Shown here in pieces: positions 25,749 to 34,550 of a stretch of 64,000 nt of DNA (the first letter of the stretch is position 1; the number at the start of each line of letters is the position of its first letter). Position numbers and translations under genes: made by a program. Source of the DNA: Chloroflexota bacterium (GTDB lineage: Bacteria > Chloroflexota > Anaerolineae > Anaerolineales > Villigracilaceae); NCBI GenBank assembly GCA_023459215.1, contig JAEWVF010000104.1:1-64000 (forward strand), written 5' to 3'. Below the pieces are notes generated by a model that was given only the letters and a program-made list of their open reading frames with translations, was not told where the DNA came from and searched no databases.

Positions 25749-26672
25749 ATGAAACACTTCCTCGATGTTGCCGACTATTCCCCGGCAGAAATCCAAGACA
25801 TTCTAGACCTGGCCATTCGCTTGAAGAAGGAATATTTTGCGAAGGGCAATCCGCCGTTGTTCAAGGGTAAGGTTCTGGGCATGATTTTCCAGAAGCCCAG
25901 CCTGCGCACCCGCGTTTCGTTCGATATGGCCATGCGCCATATGGGCGGCGATGCGCTTTACCTTTCCCCCAATGAAATTGGCCTGGGCAAGCGCGAATCG
26001 ATTGCCGATGTGGCCCGGGTCATGTCCGGCTATGTCCAGGTGATGATGGCCCGTGTTTTTGACCATGCCCATGTGGTTGAACTGGCCAAATGGTCGTCCG
26101 TGCCGGTCATCAACGGCCTGAGCGATTTCAGCCATCCCTGCCAGGCGATGGCCGATGCCCAGACGATTATCGAAAAGTTTGGCGGCATGAAGGGGCTGAC
26201 CGTTTCGTATGTTGGCGACGGCAACAATGTGGCCGTTTCGTTGATGCACATCGCAGTCATGCTCGGCGCGAATTTCACGATTGCCAACCCCGAAGGCTAC
26301 GATATGCCCGCCGTGGCGATTGAAACCGGCAAGAAATTGGCTGCCGTCAGCGGCGCAAAAATCAGCCTGTTGCGCGATCCGCACGAAGCAGTCAAGGGCG
26401 CCCAGGTCATCTACACCGACACCTGGACCAGCATGGGCCAGGAGGAAGAAACCGCCAAGCGCGAAGCCGTCTTCCCGCCCTACCAGGTGAATAGCAAGCT
26501 GGTCAGCGAAGCCGACAAGGATGTGATTGTCATGCACTGCCTGCCAGCGCATCGCAACCATGAACTGACTGACGATGTGGCCGATGGGCCGCATTCGGCC
26601 ATTTTCCCGCAGGCCCACAACCGCCTGCACGCCCAGAAGGCTGTCCTGGCTCGTTTGCTGGAAGTTGCATAG
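25749..26672 (+). CDS. argF: ornithine carbamoyltransferase
   Basis: A 307-residue cytosolic enzyme joining carbamoyl phosphate and ornithine to citrulline, or running in reverse in arginine catabolism. The carbamoyl-phosphate motif FQKPSLRTRVSFD lies near residue 50, HPCQAMAD in the middle, YTDTWTSMGQEEE binds the ornithine side, and HCLPAHR holds the catalytic Cys. Length is normal. The ATG follows AAGGAGA. The downstream ornithine aminotransferase consumes or supplies the same metabolite. Confidence 0.93.
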   Translation: MKHFLDVADYSPAEIQDILDLAIRLKKEYFAKGNPPLFKGKVLGMIFQKPSLRTRVSFDMAMRHMGGDALYLSPNEIGLGKRESIADVARVMSGYVQVMMARVFDHAHVVELAKWSSVPVINGLSDFSHPCQAMADAQTIIEKFGGMKGLTVSYVGDGNNVAVSLMHIAVMLGANFTIANPEGYDMPAVAIETGKKLAAVSGAKISLLRDPHEAVKGAQVIYTDTWTSMGQEEETAKREAVFPPYQVNSKLVSEADKDVIVMHCLPAHRNHELTDDVADGPHSAIFPQAHNRLHAQKAVLARLLEVA

Positions 26673-26680
26673 GTATCTTT

Positions 26681-26745
26681 AAACCCCCTCCCGACCTTCC
26701 CTTTGGCCTGTGAATTGCAGCGCTGGGAGGCTCGGGTGGGGGTTT
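26681..26745. repeat. long imperfect inverted repeat between argF and rocD
   Basis: Arms at 26681-26701 (AAACCCCCTCCCGAC...) and 26725-26745 pair at 18 of 21 positions around a 23-base loop. It may act as a terminator or attenuator, but a similar CCCCCTCC...GGGGG element at 33381-33456 suggests a dispersed intergenic palindrome family. Confidence 0.6.
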
Positions 26746-26774
26746 GCCTCTCGACTGCGTGGCGTTTGGGGCAA
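26746..26774. repeat. dispersed intergenic repeat, copy 2 (upstream of rocD)
   Basis: Begins GCCTCTCGACTGCG and matches copy 1 at 25688-25717 with about four transitions. It directly abuts the palindrome on its left. Confidence 0.55.
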
Positions 26775-26807
26775 TTCTGCTCTTACCATACACTGAAAGG
26801 CATGAAA

Positions 26808-28013
26808 ATGAATACCCAACAGTTTATCGAACTTGAAGAGCAGTACGGTGCCCACAATTATCACCCCCTGGATGTGGTCATTGAAAGCGCAGATGGGGTC
26901 TGGGTTCAGGATGTGGATGGGAACAAGTACCTGGATTGCCTCTCGGCTTATTCCGCGGTCAACCAGGGCCACGTCCACCCGCGCATCTTGAATGCCATGC
27001 TTGAGCAGGCTAAAAAAGTTACCCTGACCTCGCGCGCTTTCCGCAACGATCAACTGCCGCAGTTTTACAAGGAACTTTCCGAATTTAGCGGCTATGAAAT
27101 GTCCCTGCCGATGAACTCCGGCGCGGAAGCGGTAGAGACCGCTATCAAGCTGGCCCGCAAGTGGGCTTACCGCGTCAAGGGCGTGCCGCGTTACCAGGCA
27201 GAAATCATCACCGTGGAGGGCAATTTCCACGGGCGCACCACAACCATCATCTCTTTCTCGACCGAGCCGCTTTACAAGGAAGATTTTGGCCCCTTTACCC
27301 CCGGTTTTGTCACCGTTCCCTACGGCGACGCCGAGGCTTTTGAGAAGGCCATCACCCCGAACACTGCCGCCATTTCCATCGAACCGATCCAGGGCGAGGC
27401 CGGGGTGATCATTCCCCCGGCAGGTTATCTCAAAAAAGTGGCGGAAATCTGCAAAAAGCACAACGTCCTGCTGATTGCGGATGAAATCCAGACCGGCCTG
27501 TGCCGCACCGGGCGGCGATTCGCCTACCAGCACGAGGCAGGCGTCCGTCCTGATATCGTTATTATCGGCAAAGCCCTTTCGGGCGGTTTTTACCCGATCT
27601 CGGCAGTCCTGGCCGATCAGGCCATCCTCGGCCTTTTCAGCCCCGGCGAGCACGGATCGACCTTTGGCGGCAATCCGCTGGCGGCGGCGATTGGTCGGGC
27701 GGCGATTGGCGTCCTGCGCGATGAGAAACTCGATCAGCGCGCCGACGAGTTGGGCAACTATTTCATCGAGCGCTTGAGCGAAATCCCCAGCAAACACGTT
27801 AAAGAAGTTCGCGGCCGCGGCCTTTTAATCGGCGTCGAACTGCATCCGACGGCGGGCGGCGCGCGCCGCTTTTGCGAAGCCCTCAAGGCGCGCGGCATCC
27901 TCGCCAAAGAAACCCATGACCACGTCATCCGCTTTGCGCCGCCGTTGGTCATTGATAAGGAAACCATTGACTGGGCTTTGCCTAAGATTGGCGAAGTTTT
28001 ACAGATGGCTTGA
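26808..28013 (+). CDS. rocD: ornithine aminotransferase
   Basis: A 401-residue PLP class III aminotransferase converting ornithine to glutamate semialdehyde. NSGAEAVETAIKLARKW binds cofactor phosphate, GNFHGRT is typical of ornithine aminotransferases, ISIEPIQGEAGVI and LIADEIQTGLCRTGR hold the PLP Asp, and IIGKALSGGFYP carries the Schiff-base Lys. I chose ATG 26808 because GAAAGG lies seven bases upstream; ATG 26802 is nearly as good, while the longer frame from 26703 runs through the repeat. Context with argF and ald points to arginine/ornithine use. Confidence 0.93.
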   Translation: MNTQQFIELEEQYGAHNYHPLDVVIESADGVWVQDVDGNKYLDCLSAYSAVNQGHVHPRILNAMLEQAKKVTLTSRAFRNDQLPQFYKELSEFSGYEMSLPMNSGAEAVETAIKLARKWAYRVKGVPRYQAEIITVEGNFHGRTTTIISFSTEPLYKEDFGPFTPGFVTVPYGDAEAFEKAITPNTAAISIEPIQGEAGVIIPPAGYLKKVAEICKKHNVLLIADEIQTGLCRTGRRFAYQHEAGVRPDIVIIGKALSGGFYPISAVLADQAILGLFSPGEHGSTFGGNPLAAAIGRAAIGVLRDEKLDQRADELGNYFIERLSEIPSKHVKEVRGRGLLIGVELHPTAGGARRFCEALKARGILAKETHDHVIRFAPPLVIDKETIDWALPKIGEVLQMA

Positions 28014-28020
28014 CATTCAA

Positions 28021-28051
28021 TCCCTAAAGGCTCGTCCTTTAGGGATTTATT
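28021..28051 (+). terminator. rho-independent terminator after rocD
   Basis: TCCCTAAAGG (28021-28030) pairs perfectly with 28036-28045 around a 5-base loop, followed by TTTATT. It separates rocD from ald. Confidence 0.75.
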
Positions 28052-28076
28052 AACCATTATTTATGATGGAGGCTCT

Positions 28077-29168
28077 ATGAATATCGGAATCCCAAAAGAG
28101 CGCCGACCCTTTGAATATCGTGTGGGCGTTTCTCCGGCAGGTGTTGAAATCCTTGTTCAGCAAGGACATACGGTTTATCTGGAGCACGAAGCCGGGCTGG
28201 GAGCAGGCTTTAGCGACCAGGAATATGAGCGTTCCGGTGCCAGCATTGTATATTCCGGACACGAAGTTTATGGCCGGGCAGATTTGTTGTTGAAAGTGAC
28301 CCGCCCGATGCAGGAAGAGATTGAGTGGCTCAACCCCGAATCGACCCTGATGGGTTTCCTGCACCTGGCCTCGGCCCGCCAGGGACGTGTGGAAGGTCTG
28401 ATCGAGAAGAAAGTGACCGCCATCGCCTACGAGCAAATCCAACTGCCCAACGGCGACCTGCCGGTGCTGCATTCCCTGAGCCAGATCGGCGGACAGATGG
28501 CGCCGCAGATTGCGGCGCGCTTTATGCAGAACAACCGCGGCGGCAAAGGCATCCTGTTGGGCGGGATTGCCGGCGTGCCCCCGGCGGAAGTGGTGATTAT
28601 CGGTGCCGGCGCAGCCGGAGCGAACGCCGCCAGCCTCTTCCTGGGGTTGGGCGCGCACGTGACTGTGCTCGATAAAAGCCTCGATGCCTTGCAGCGCGTC
28701 CACGACCGCTACCCGCAGATTGTGACCATGATCGCCACCCGCCGCAATATCGAACGCGCCTGTAACTACGCTGACGTTGTCTTGGGCGTGGTGCTCGTTC
28801 CCGGCGAACGCGCACCGATTGTGATTACCCGCGAAATGCTCAAAACGATGAAGCCGCGCTCACTGCTGATTGACATGAGCATCGACCAGGGCGGCTGTTT
28901 CGAGACGTCCCGCCCGACCACTCACGATCACCCGACTTACGTCGAGGAGGGCATCATTCATTACTGCGTACCGAATGTCCCGGCGGTGGTTGCGCGCACA
29001 TCCACGCACGCTTTTGTCAATGCGGCCATGCCGTATATCATGAAGGTTGCCGAACTCGGCCCGGGAGCGGCGATTGCCAGAGACCCAATCCTTGAGATGG
29101 GGGTCAACACGTTCAAGGGCGAGATTCGGCACTTACAGCGTTGGGTTGCCCCGGAAGAAGGAGAATAA
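28077..29168 (+). CDS. ald: alanine dehydrogenase
   Basis: A 363-residue enzyme of the alanine dehydrogenase/PNT family, interconverting alanine and pyruvate with NAD. MNIGIPKERRPFEYRVGVSP is the family N-terminus, KVTRPMQEE follows, the Rossmann nucleotide site is VVIIGAGAAGANAA, and DMSIDQGGCFETSRPTTHDHP and YCVPNVPAVVARTST are conserved. Strong GGAGG ribosome site. The CoA-transferase gene starts 3 bases after its stop, so the two form an operon feeding or draining pyruvate and acyl-CoA pools. Confidence 0.92.
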   Translation: MNIGIPKERRPFEYRVGVSPAGVEILVQQGHTVYLEHEAGLGAGFSDQEYERSGASIVYSGHEVYGRADLLLKVTRPMQEEIEWLNPESTLMGFLHLASARQGRVEGLIEKKVTAIAYEQIQLPNGDLPVLHSLSQIGGQMAPQIAARFMQNNRGGKGILLGGIAGVPPAEVVIIGAGAAGANAASLFLGLGAHVTVLDKSLDALQRVHDRYPQIVTMIATRRNIERACNYADVVLGVVLVPGERAPIVITREMLKTMKPRSLLIDMSIDQGGCFETSRPTTHDHPTYVEEGIIHYCVPNVPAVVARTSTHAFVNAAMPYIMKVAELGPGAAIARDPILEMGVNTFKGEIRHLQRWVAPEEGE

Positions 29169-29171
29169 TCC

Positions 29172-30482
29172 ATGTCCTGGCAGAGTATCTACCAGTCCCG
29201 TGTTTGCAGCGCCGATGAAGCGGTAAAATGCATCAACTCCGGAGACCGTGTTTTCCTGACCGGCAACGTATCGATTCCCAAAACATTACTGGCGTCCATT
29301 GTCAAGCGCGCCCCTGAACTGCACAATGTTGAAATCTGCCACGCCCTGACCATCGGCTCGGCGGATTATGTCAATCCTGAACTCGAAGGCCACCTGCGCG
29401 TCAATACACTCTTTATCGGCCACAACGTCCGCAAGGCCGTCCAGGAAGGCCGCGCTGATTTCACCCCTGTTTTGCTGTCCGAGTTTACGTTATTGTTCAA
29501 GAATAACGTCCTGCCGCTGGATGTGGCCCTGGTGCATGTTTCTCTGCCCGATGAGCACGGATTCTGCTCCCTGGGCGTTGAAGTCGGCCTGACCAAGACT
29601 CCTGCCGAATCGGCCAAAATCATCATCGCCGAAGTCAACGAGCAGATGCCGCGCACCCTCGGCGACGCTTTCATTCACGTCAGCCGCCTGAATTACATCG
29701 TCCCGGTTAATTATCCGATCCTGGAATTGGCGATGGGCGACGAAGGCGATAAGGAAGTGGTCGAAAGCATCGCCGGTCATATTGCCGAACTCATCCCCGA
29801 TGGCGCAACCATGCAGATGGGCATCGGCGCAATCCCGGATGCGGTCCTGAAATATCTGTATCACAAGAAGGACCTTGGTATTCATACCGAACTGTTCTCG
29901 GACGGCGTAATTGACCTGGTTGAAGCCGGCGTCTTGACCAATGCCCGCAAAACCATCCATAATGGCAAGATTATCGCCGGGTTTATCATCGGCACCCGCC
30001 GCCTGTATGATTGGGTCGACGATAACCCGCTGATCGAACTGCACCGCACCGAATACATCAACGACCCGTTTGTGATTGCCCAGAATGATCGCATGGTGGC
30101 CATCAACTCGGCCATTGAAATTGACCTGACCGGCCAGGTTTGCGCCGACAGCATCGGCTACAAACTGTATTCCGGCGTGGGCGGGCAGTTGGACTTTGTT
30201 TACGGCGCGTCCCGCTCCAAGGGCGGCGTGCCGATCATTGCCCTGCCCAGCATGGCGATGATGAAGGACGGTAGCGCCCTGAGCAAGATTGTCCCGGTCT
30301 TGAAACCGGGCGCGGGGGTGGTCACAACCCGCAATCATGTCCGCTATGTGGTCACTGAATACGGTGTTGCGGAACTATATGGCAAAACCATCCGCCAGCG
30401 CGCCCAGGCTCTGATCAATGTCGCCCATCCTCAATTCCGTGAAGAGTTGACCCACAAAGCCAAAGAGATGAATTATCTGTAA
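29172..30482 (+). CDS. acetyl-CoA hydrolase/transferase family protein (4-hydroxybutyrate or acetate CoA-transferase-like)
   Basis: A 436-residue class I-type CoA-transferase. The N-terminal part (NSGDRVFLTGNVSIPKTLL) and C-terminal part (DGATMQMGIGAIPDAVL, GIHTELFSDGVIDLVEAG) match the two-domain acetyl-CoA hydrolase family; the Glu in HTELFSDG is the expected catalytic residue. GYKLYSGVGGQLDFVYGASRSKGG is the conserved CoA-binding loop. Exact acyl specificity cannot be read. It lies directly behind ald, fitting fermentation of amino acids to acids. Confidence 0.88.
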   Translation: MSWQSIYQSRVCSADEAVKCINSGDRVFLTGNVSIPKTLLASIVKRAPELHNVEICHALTIGSADYVNPELEGHLRVNTLFIGHNVRKAVQEGRADFTPVLLSEFTLLFKNNVLPLDVALVHVSLPDEHGFCSLGVEVGLTKTPAESAKIIIAEVNEQMPRTLGDAFIHVSRLNYIVPVNYPILELAMGDEGDKEVVESIAGHIAELIPDGATMQMGIGAIPDAVLKYLYHKKDLGIHTELFSDGVIDLVEAGVLTNARKTIHNGKIIAGFIIGTRRLYDWVDDNPLIELHRTEYINDPFVIAQNDRMVAINSAIEIDLTGQVCADSIGYKLYSGVGGQLDFVYGASRSKGGVPIIALPSMAMMKDGSALSKIVPVLKPGAGVVTTRNHVRYVVTEYGVAELYGKTIRQRAQALINVAHPQFREELTHKAKEMNYL

Positions 30483-30504
30483 GAACCCGAAAAAGCGAGT
30501 AAAA

Positions 30505-30541
30505 TCGGGGCGCAGTCTTAATCTGCGCCCCGATAATTTTA
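30505..30541 (+). terminator. rho-independent terminator after the CoA-transferase gene
   Basis: ATCGGGGCGCAG (30505-30516) pairs perfectly with 30524-30535 around a 7-base loop, followed by AATTTTAT. Confidence 0.78.
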
Positions 30542-30559
30542 TGTAAGGATAAAGAATAT

Positions 30560-32002
30560 ATGGAACGACGCGCCAAAATTGTAGCTACAATCGGCCCCGC
30601 CAGCCAGGATGAGGCCACCCTTGAGAAATTATTCAAAGCGGGAATGAATGTTGCCCGCTTGAACTTTTCGCACGGAACACACGAAGACCATGCCCAGCGT
30701 ATTGAGAACATCCGCCGCACCTCTTCAGCCATGGGATTGCCTGTCGGAATTTTGCTCGACTTGCAAGGCCCCAAACTGCGCGTAGGCGTTTTGCCGAAAC
30801 CTTTGCAGTTGTCTTTTGACGAGTTGGTGCGCGTCTATTGTCAGGATGACGCCGCGCCGGAGGGCGAGGAGCAAAAAATCCCGGTCACTTTCCCGGAACT
30901 GTTTGAATCGGTCCACGCTGGCGACCGGCTCCTGCTCGACGATGGCCGCCTAGTCTTGGTGGTTGTCTCGGCCAAAGGGCGGTTGATTCTCGCGCGGGTG
31001 GTGGTTGGCGGCACGCTGACCTCGAACAAGGGCATCAACCTGCCCGGCGTGCGCCTGCGCATTCCTGGTTTTACCGAAAAGGATGAATCTGACCTGGCTT
31101 TCGGCCTGAAGCAGGGCGTTGATGCCATTGCGATTTCGTTTGTGCGTTCGGTTCAGGATGTTATCCATGTGCGCCATGCCATCAAGCGACTGCTGCCGAT
31201 GAACCAGCCCTTGCCGCTGGTGATTGCCAAGCTCGAACGCCCCGAAGCGCTCGATGATCTCAACAATATTCTGGATGCCGTCGATGGGGTGATGGTTGCG
31301 CGCGGCGACCTGGGTGTCGAGATGCCGCCCGAGCGCGTGCCGATCATGCAAAAGCGCATTATCCATGCCGCTAACGCCAAGGCCAAGCTGGTTATCACTG
31401 CCACCCAAATGCTTGAATCGATGATTACCAATCCGCTCCCGACCCGCGCCGAAGCCTCGGATGTGGCCAACGCCATTTTCGATGGGACAGATGCGATTAT
31501 GCTTTCCGGCGAAACAGCGGCTGGTAAATACCCGGTTGAAGCAGTGGCGATGATGGATCGCATCGCCCGCGAAGCGGAAAGCCACTTCCGCGACTGGGGC
31601 CAGCCGCACCAGCGCGAGGAAGATGGCCTGGGTGAAACAGATGCCGCGGCCATGGCGCGCGCCGCCTACGCGATTGCCCGCGACCGGGATGTGGCCGGGA
31701 TTTCTGTTTTTACCAGGCACGGCAGCACGGCCTGGCTGATGTCCAAGGTGCGCGCCCAGGTGCCGGTGATCGCCTTTACATCGGATGAGAATACCTATCG
31801 TCAGATGTCATTCCTGTGGGGGATTTCGCCGCGCAGGATCGAGTTCGTCGAAACCTTGCGCGCGATGATCGAGCGCGTCGATGACCAACTGCTCGAAACG
31901 AATAATTTCCGCCCCGGCGACCAGGTGGTGATTATTTGCGGCTTCCCGGTTGGCGCATTGCGCAACCCGAACATGGCCCTGTTGCATACGATTGGGGAAT
32001 AG
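30560..32002 (+). CDS. pyk: pyruvate kinase
   Basis: A 480-residue glycolytic enzyme (PEP + ADP to pyruvate + ATP). The N-terminus RRAKIVATIGPAS, the GMNVARLNFSHGTHEDH loop, the catalytic-Lys segment PLVIAKLERPEAL, MVARGDLGVEMPPERVP and ITATQMLESMITNPLPTRAE are diagnostic. Standard length, with no extra C-terminal PEP-utiliser domain. Monocistronic between two terminators. Confidence 0.96.
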   Translation: MERRAKIVATIGPASQDEATLEKLFKAGMNVARLNFSHGTHEDHAQRIENIRRTSSAMGLPVGILLDLQGPKLRVGVLPKPLQLSFDELVRVYCQDDAAPEGEEQKIPVTFPELFESVHAGDRLLLDDGRLVLVVVSAKGRLILARVVVGGTLTSNKGINLPGVRLRIPGFTEKDESDLAFGLKQGVDAIAISFVRSVQDVIHVRHAIKRLLPMNQPLPLVIAKLERPEALDDLNNILDAVDGVMVARGDLGVEMPPERVPIMQKRIIHAANAKAKLVITATQMLESMITNPLPTRAEASDVANAIFDGTDAIMLSGETAAGKYPVEAVAMMDRIAREAESHFRDWGQPHQREEDGLGETDAAAMARAAYAIARDRDVAGISVFTRHGSTAWLMSKVRAQVPVIAFTSDENTYRQMSFLWGISPRRIEFVETLRAMIERVDDQLLETNNFRPGDQVVIICGFPVGALRNPNMALLHTIGE

Positions 32003-32025
32003 TTTTACCTTGTTGTACTGTTCGA

Positions 32026-32060
32026 AGCAGTCTGTCTTTGCGACAGGCTGCTTTTTTTTA
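32026..32060 (+). terminator. rho-independent terminator after pyk
   Basis: AGCAGTCTGTC (32026-32036) pairs perfectly with 32042-32052 around a 5-base loop, followed by eight T. It abuts the end of the convergent EamA gene. Confidence 0.85.
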
Positions 32061-32945
32061 TTCGTCCCGGCCCGAAATCACGATTCCCAGCCCGATCAAT
32101 ATCCCGCCGACGATAAAAAGGGTGGTGATTTCCTCGCCGAGAAAGAACCAGCCGAGCAGCGAGCCAACCACCGGTTGGGCGAAAAAGGTCAACGAGGCGG
32201 CCGCGGCGGGCAGGTGGGCGAAGGCATAGTTCCACAGGAACATGGCAATGGCGGTCGAGATGATGCCCAGGAACAAAATCCCGCCAACGATGCCCAGGGT
32301 GATTTCGCCCATACCCTGGGTCGATATTTCCCACAGGCCGAGCGGAATGGTGATGGGCAATCCGCCCAGCAGGAAGATGGCGGTGGCCTGGAGAAGATGG
32401 GTGCCTTCGTTGGTGACTTTGCGTACCAGCACCGAGTAGAGCGCCCAGGTCAGGGCCGCGCCCAACAGTGACAGGTTGCCCAGGAACAGGTCGGAGTTCC
32501 AGTCGGCTTTGCGCGGATCGATCACGGCCAGAACGCCCAGGCTGGCGACCAGGATGGCAAACAGGCGTCGGCGGGTGATCGGCTCTTTGAGCAGCAGCCA
32601 GGCAAAGGGTAGCACGAGCGCGGGTGTCGCCGAAGTGACCAGCGAGCCGTTGGCGGCGGTCGAGAGTTTTGTCCCCACAAATTGGAATCCGAGCGAAACG
32701 CCGTATCCGACCAGCCCGACCCAGAAAGCCGAGCGAAGTTGTTTTTTCCCCAGATTGAACCCGCCTTGTAGGGCGATGACCAGCCAGAGCGCCAGGAATC
32801 CCAGCACGAGGCGGCTGGTAAGCAGGGCAAAGGGCGGGATAACCTCCAGCACCACCTTGCTGACCACGTACATGCCGCCCCAGATGGCGGCAGCCGTCAG
32901 ACCGGCCAGCAGACCCGGCAGGGTGTTAAGTGGAGTTTTTGGCAT
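32058..32945 (-). CDS. EamA/DMT-superfamily permease
   Basis: A 295-residue inner-membrane protein with about ten hydrophobic helices in two EamA halves (LLAGLTAAAIWGGMYVVSKVVLE at the N-terminus; ALTWALYSVLVRKVTN in the second half). It is a drug/metabolite exporter of unknown substrate. It starts three bases after the arfB stop on the same strand and probably ends the korAB transcript. A second EamA gene of the same length lies at 42703-43590. Confidence 0.9.
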   Translation of the reverse strand: MPKTPLNTLPGLLAGLTAAAIWGGMYVVSKVVLEVIPPFALLTSRLVLGFLALWLVIALQGGFNLGKKQLRSAFWVGLVGYGVSLGFQFVGTKLSTAANGSLVTSATPALVLPFAWLLLKEPITRRRLFAILVASLGVLAVIDPRKADWNSDLFLGNLSLLGAALTWALYSVLVRKVTNEGTHLLQATAIFLLGGLPITIPLGLWEISTQGMGEITLGIVGGILFLGIISTAIAMFLWNYAFAHLPAAAASLTFFAQPVVGSLLGWFFLGEEITTLFIVGGILIGLGIVISGRDE

Positions 32946-32948
32946 GGA

Positions 32949-33374
32949 TTATTCCCAGTCGTCCGGGTTGTACTGGCGGACTTTTTTGAGCGCGCCATGC
33001 TGGCGCTTGGAGGATACCCGCGCGGCGCTGGCCACCCGGCTTGGCCGGGTCGGGCGGCGGATTTTGGGGCGCTTCAGCGCCTGCTGGATGAGTTCCTGCA
33101 AGCGTAGCAGGGCGTCGGCCCGGTTTTGCTCCTGGCTGCGATAGCTTTTGGCCTCGATGATAATGACGCCTTCGCTGGTGGCGCGCCCGCCGGCCAGCTT
33201 GAGCAGCCGTTCCTTGACATCCGCCTCCAGGGATGGCGAACTGGCCGCGTCGAAGCGCAGTTGGGCCGCCGTGGCGACTTTATTGACGTTTTGCCCGCCT
33301 GGCCCGCTGGCGCGGATGAATTCCAGGTGGATTTCTTCGTCGGGGATGGAGAGTTGGGCTGTGATTTCGAACAT
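32949..33374 (-). CDS. arfB: alternative ribosome-rescue factor, peptidyl-tRNA hydrolase
   Basis: A 141-residue RF1-like hydrolase without a codon-recognition domain. The catalytic GGQ is in RASGPGGQNVNKVATA near residue 30. The tail is basic (RRPTRPSRVASAARVSSKRQHG), as needed to enter the empty mRNA channel of stalled ribosomes. I chose the ATG at 33374 giving MFEITAQLSIPDEEI; the longer frame runs into an intergenic palindrome. Confidence 0.92.
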   Translation of the reverse strand: MFEITAQLSIPDEEIHLEFIRASGPGGQNVNKVATAAQLRFDAASSPSLEADVKERLLKLAGGRATSEGVIIIEAKSYRSQEQNRADALLRLQELIQQALKRPKIRRPTRPSRVASAARVSSKRQHGALKKVRQYNPDDWE

Positions 33375-33380
33375 GGGGTG

Positions 33381-33456
33381 TATACCCCCTCCGGCGCTAT
33401 GCGCTACCTCCCCCATCTTCGCAGAAAATGGGGGAGGCAGGGTGAGGGCGGGGTTT
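33381..33456. repeat. intergenic palindromic element between korB and arfB
   Basis: The core CCTCCCCCAT (33407-33416) pairs perfectly with 33428-33437. Outer pyrimidine- and purine-rich arms (ACCCCCTCC..., ...GAGGGCGGGGTTT) extend the dyad. Similar G/C-run palindromes sit at 26681-26745 and 57041-57064. It overlaps the very end of korB. Confidence 0.6.
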
Positions 33457-34549
33457 AAAACATCAAATCGTTAATCTTTTTGATTGTTTCCGGCGCGGGG
33501 CGCAGGTCTTTTTCGGTCAGGCGGTTGAGCGGCGTTTCGACCAGGTTGTGGTTGTCGGTCAGCGAGGGGCTTTCCGGGGCGACGTAGATCAGACCGGTCA
33601 CCAGCCAGTTATTGGCGGATGCTTCCTCCAGCACGCGCATGGCCTCGAAGCGGTTGGTCGGATCGTAGTTTTTGTCGAGCGCCTTCAGGATGATGGCCGA
33701 ACCGTCGTGCAACTTGACCTCGCGGATTTCGCCGTCGATCATGTCGGCTTCGAGCTGGATTTCCGGTTTGGGCGGCACATACGAGATGGTGCTTTGCGGC
33801 CCTTCTGACGCCTGATGGAAGGAGATATCGTGCAGTGGGTCTTCTTTTTCCTTGCCGAAGGTGTACGAGTAATAGCTGCTTTCCTGGTTATTGAAGGTCA
33901 CACATGGACTGATGATGTCCAGCACGGCAATGCCGTTGTGCGAAAGCGCCGCCTTCAACACTTCCTTGACCTGTTTGGCGTTGCCGGCAAACAGACGGGC
34001 GATGAAGGTCGCGCGCGAGGCCAGGGCTTCCATGCAGATATCGACTGGCAGGTACAGGTTGGTGCCCTGTTTCTTCAACTCGAGACCTCTGTCGGCGGTG
34101 GCTGAGAACTGGCCTTTGGTCAGGCCGTAAACGCCGTTGTTCTCGATGATGTACACCATGTTGACGTTGCGGCGCATGGCATGTTTGAACTGACCCATGC
34201 CGATGCTGGCGCTGTCGCCGTCGCCGGAGACGCCCAGGCCCTTGAGCCGGGCATCGCCGAAGAGCGCGCCGGTTGCCAGCGAGGGCATACGTCCGTGCAG
34301 ACTGTTGAAGCCAAAGGAGCGGTTCAGGAAGTAGGTCGGGCTTTTGCTCGAACAGCCGATGCCTGAAAATTTGATAATTTTTTCAGGGACGACATTCGCT
34401 TCGTAGCAGGCGGCGATGATTTGGTTGGAGATCGAGTTGTGCCCGCAACCCTGGCAGAGGGTGGTCGGGTTGCCGCGATAATCGTTTTTGCTCAAGCCAA
34501 CGCTGTTGACCTGGGTCTGTGCGCCAGCCATGGGAAGTGCTTCGCTCAT
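33455..34549 (-). CDS. korB: 2-oxoacid:ferredoxin oxidoreductase beta subunit
   Basis: A 364-residue thiamine-diphosphate subunit. LCQGCGHNSISNQI, FSGIGCSSKSPTYF, HGRMPSLATGA and the TPP motif GDGDSASIG are the classical KorB/OorB pattern. With KorA it oxidises 2-oxoglutarate or a related 2-oxoacid to acyl-CoA with ferredoxin. The ATG at 34549 lies one base after the korA stop, with TTTCTCCTCC upstream on the plus strand as its ribosome site (GGAGGAGAAA in sense). Confidence 0.92.
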   Translation of the reverse strand: MSEALPMAGAQTQVNSVGLSKNDYRGNPTTLCQGCGHNSISNQIIAACYEANVVPEKIIKFSGIGCSSKSPTYFLNRSFGFNSLHGRMPSLATGALFGDARLKGLGVSGDGDSASIGMGQFKHAMRRNVNMVYIIENNGVYGLTKGQFSATADRGLELKKQGTNLYLPVDICMEALASRATFIARLFAGNAKQVKEVLKAALSHNGIAVLDIISPCVTFNNQESSYYSYTFGKEKEDPLHDISFHQASEGPQSTISYVPPKPEIQLEADMIDGEIREVKLHDGSAIILKALDKNYDPTNRFEAMRVLEEASANNWLVTGLIYVAPESPSLTDNHNLVETPLNRLTEKDLRPAPETIKKINDLMF

Positions 34550-34550
34550 A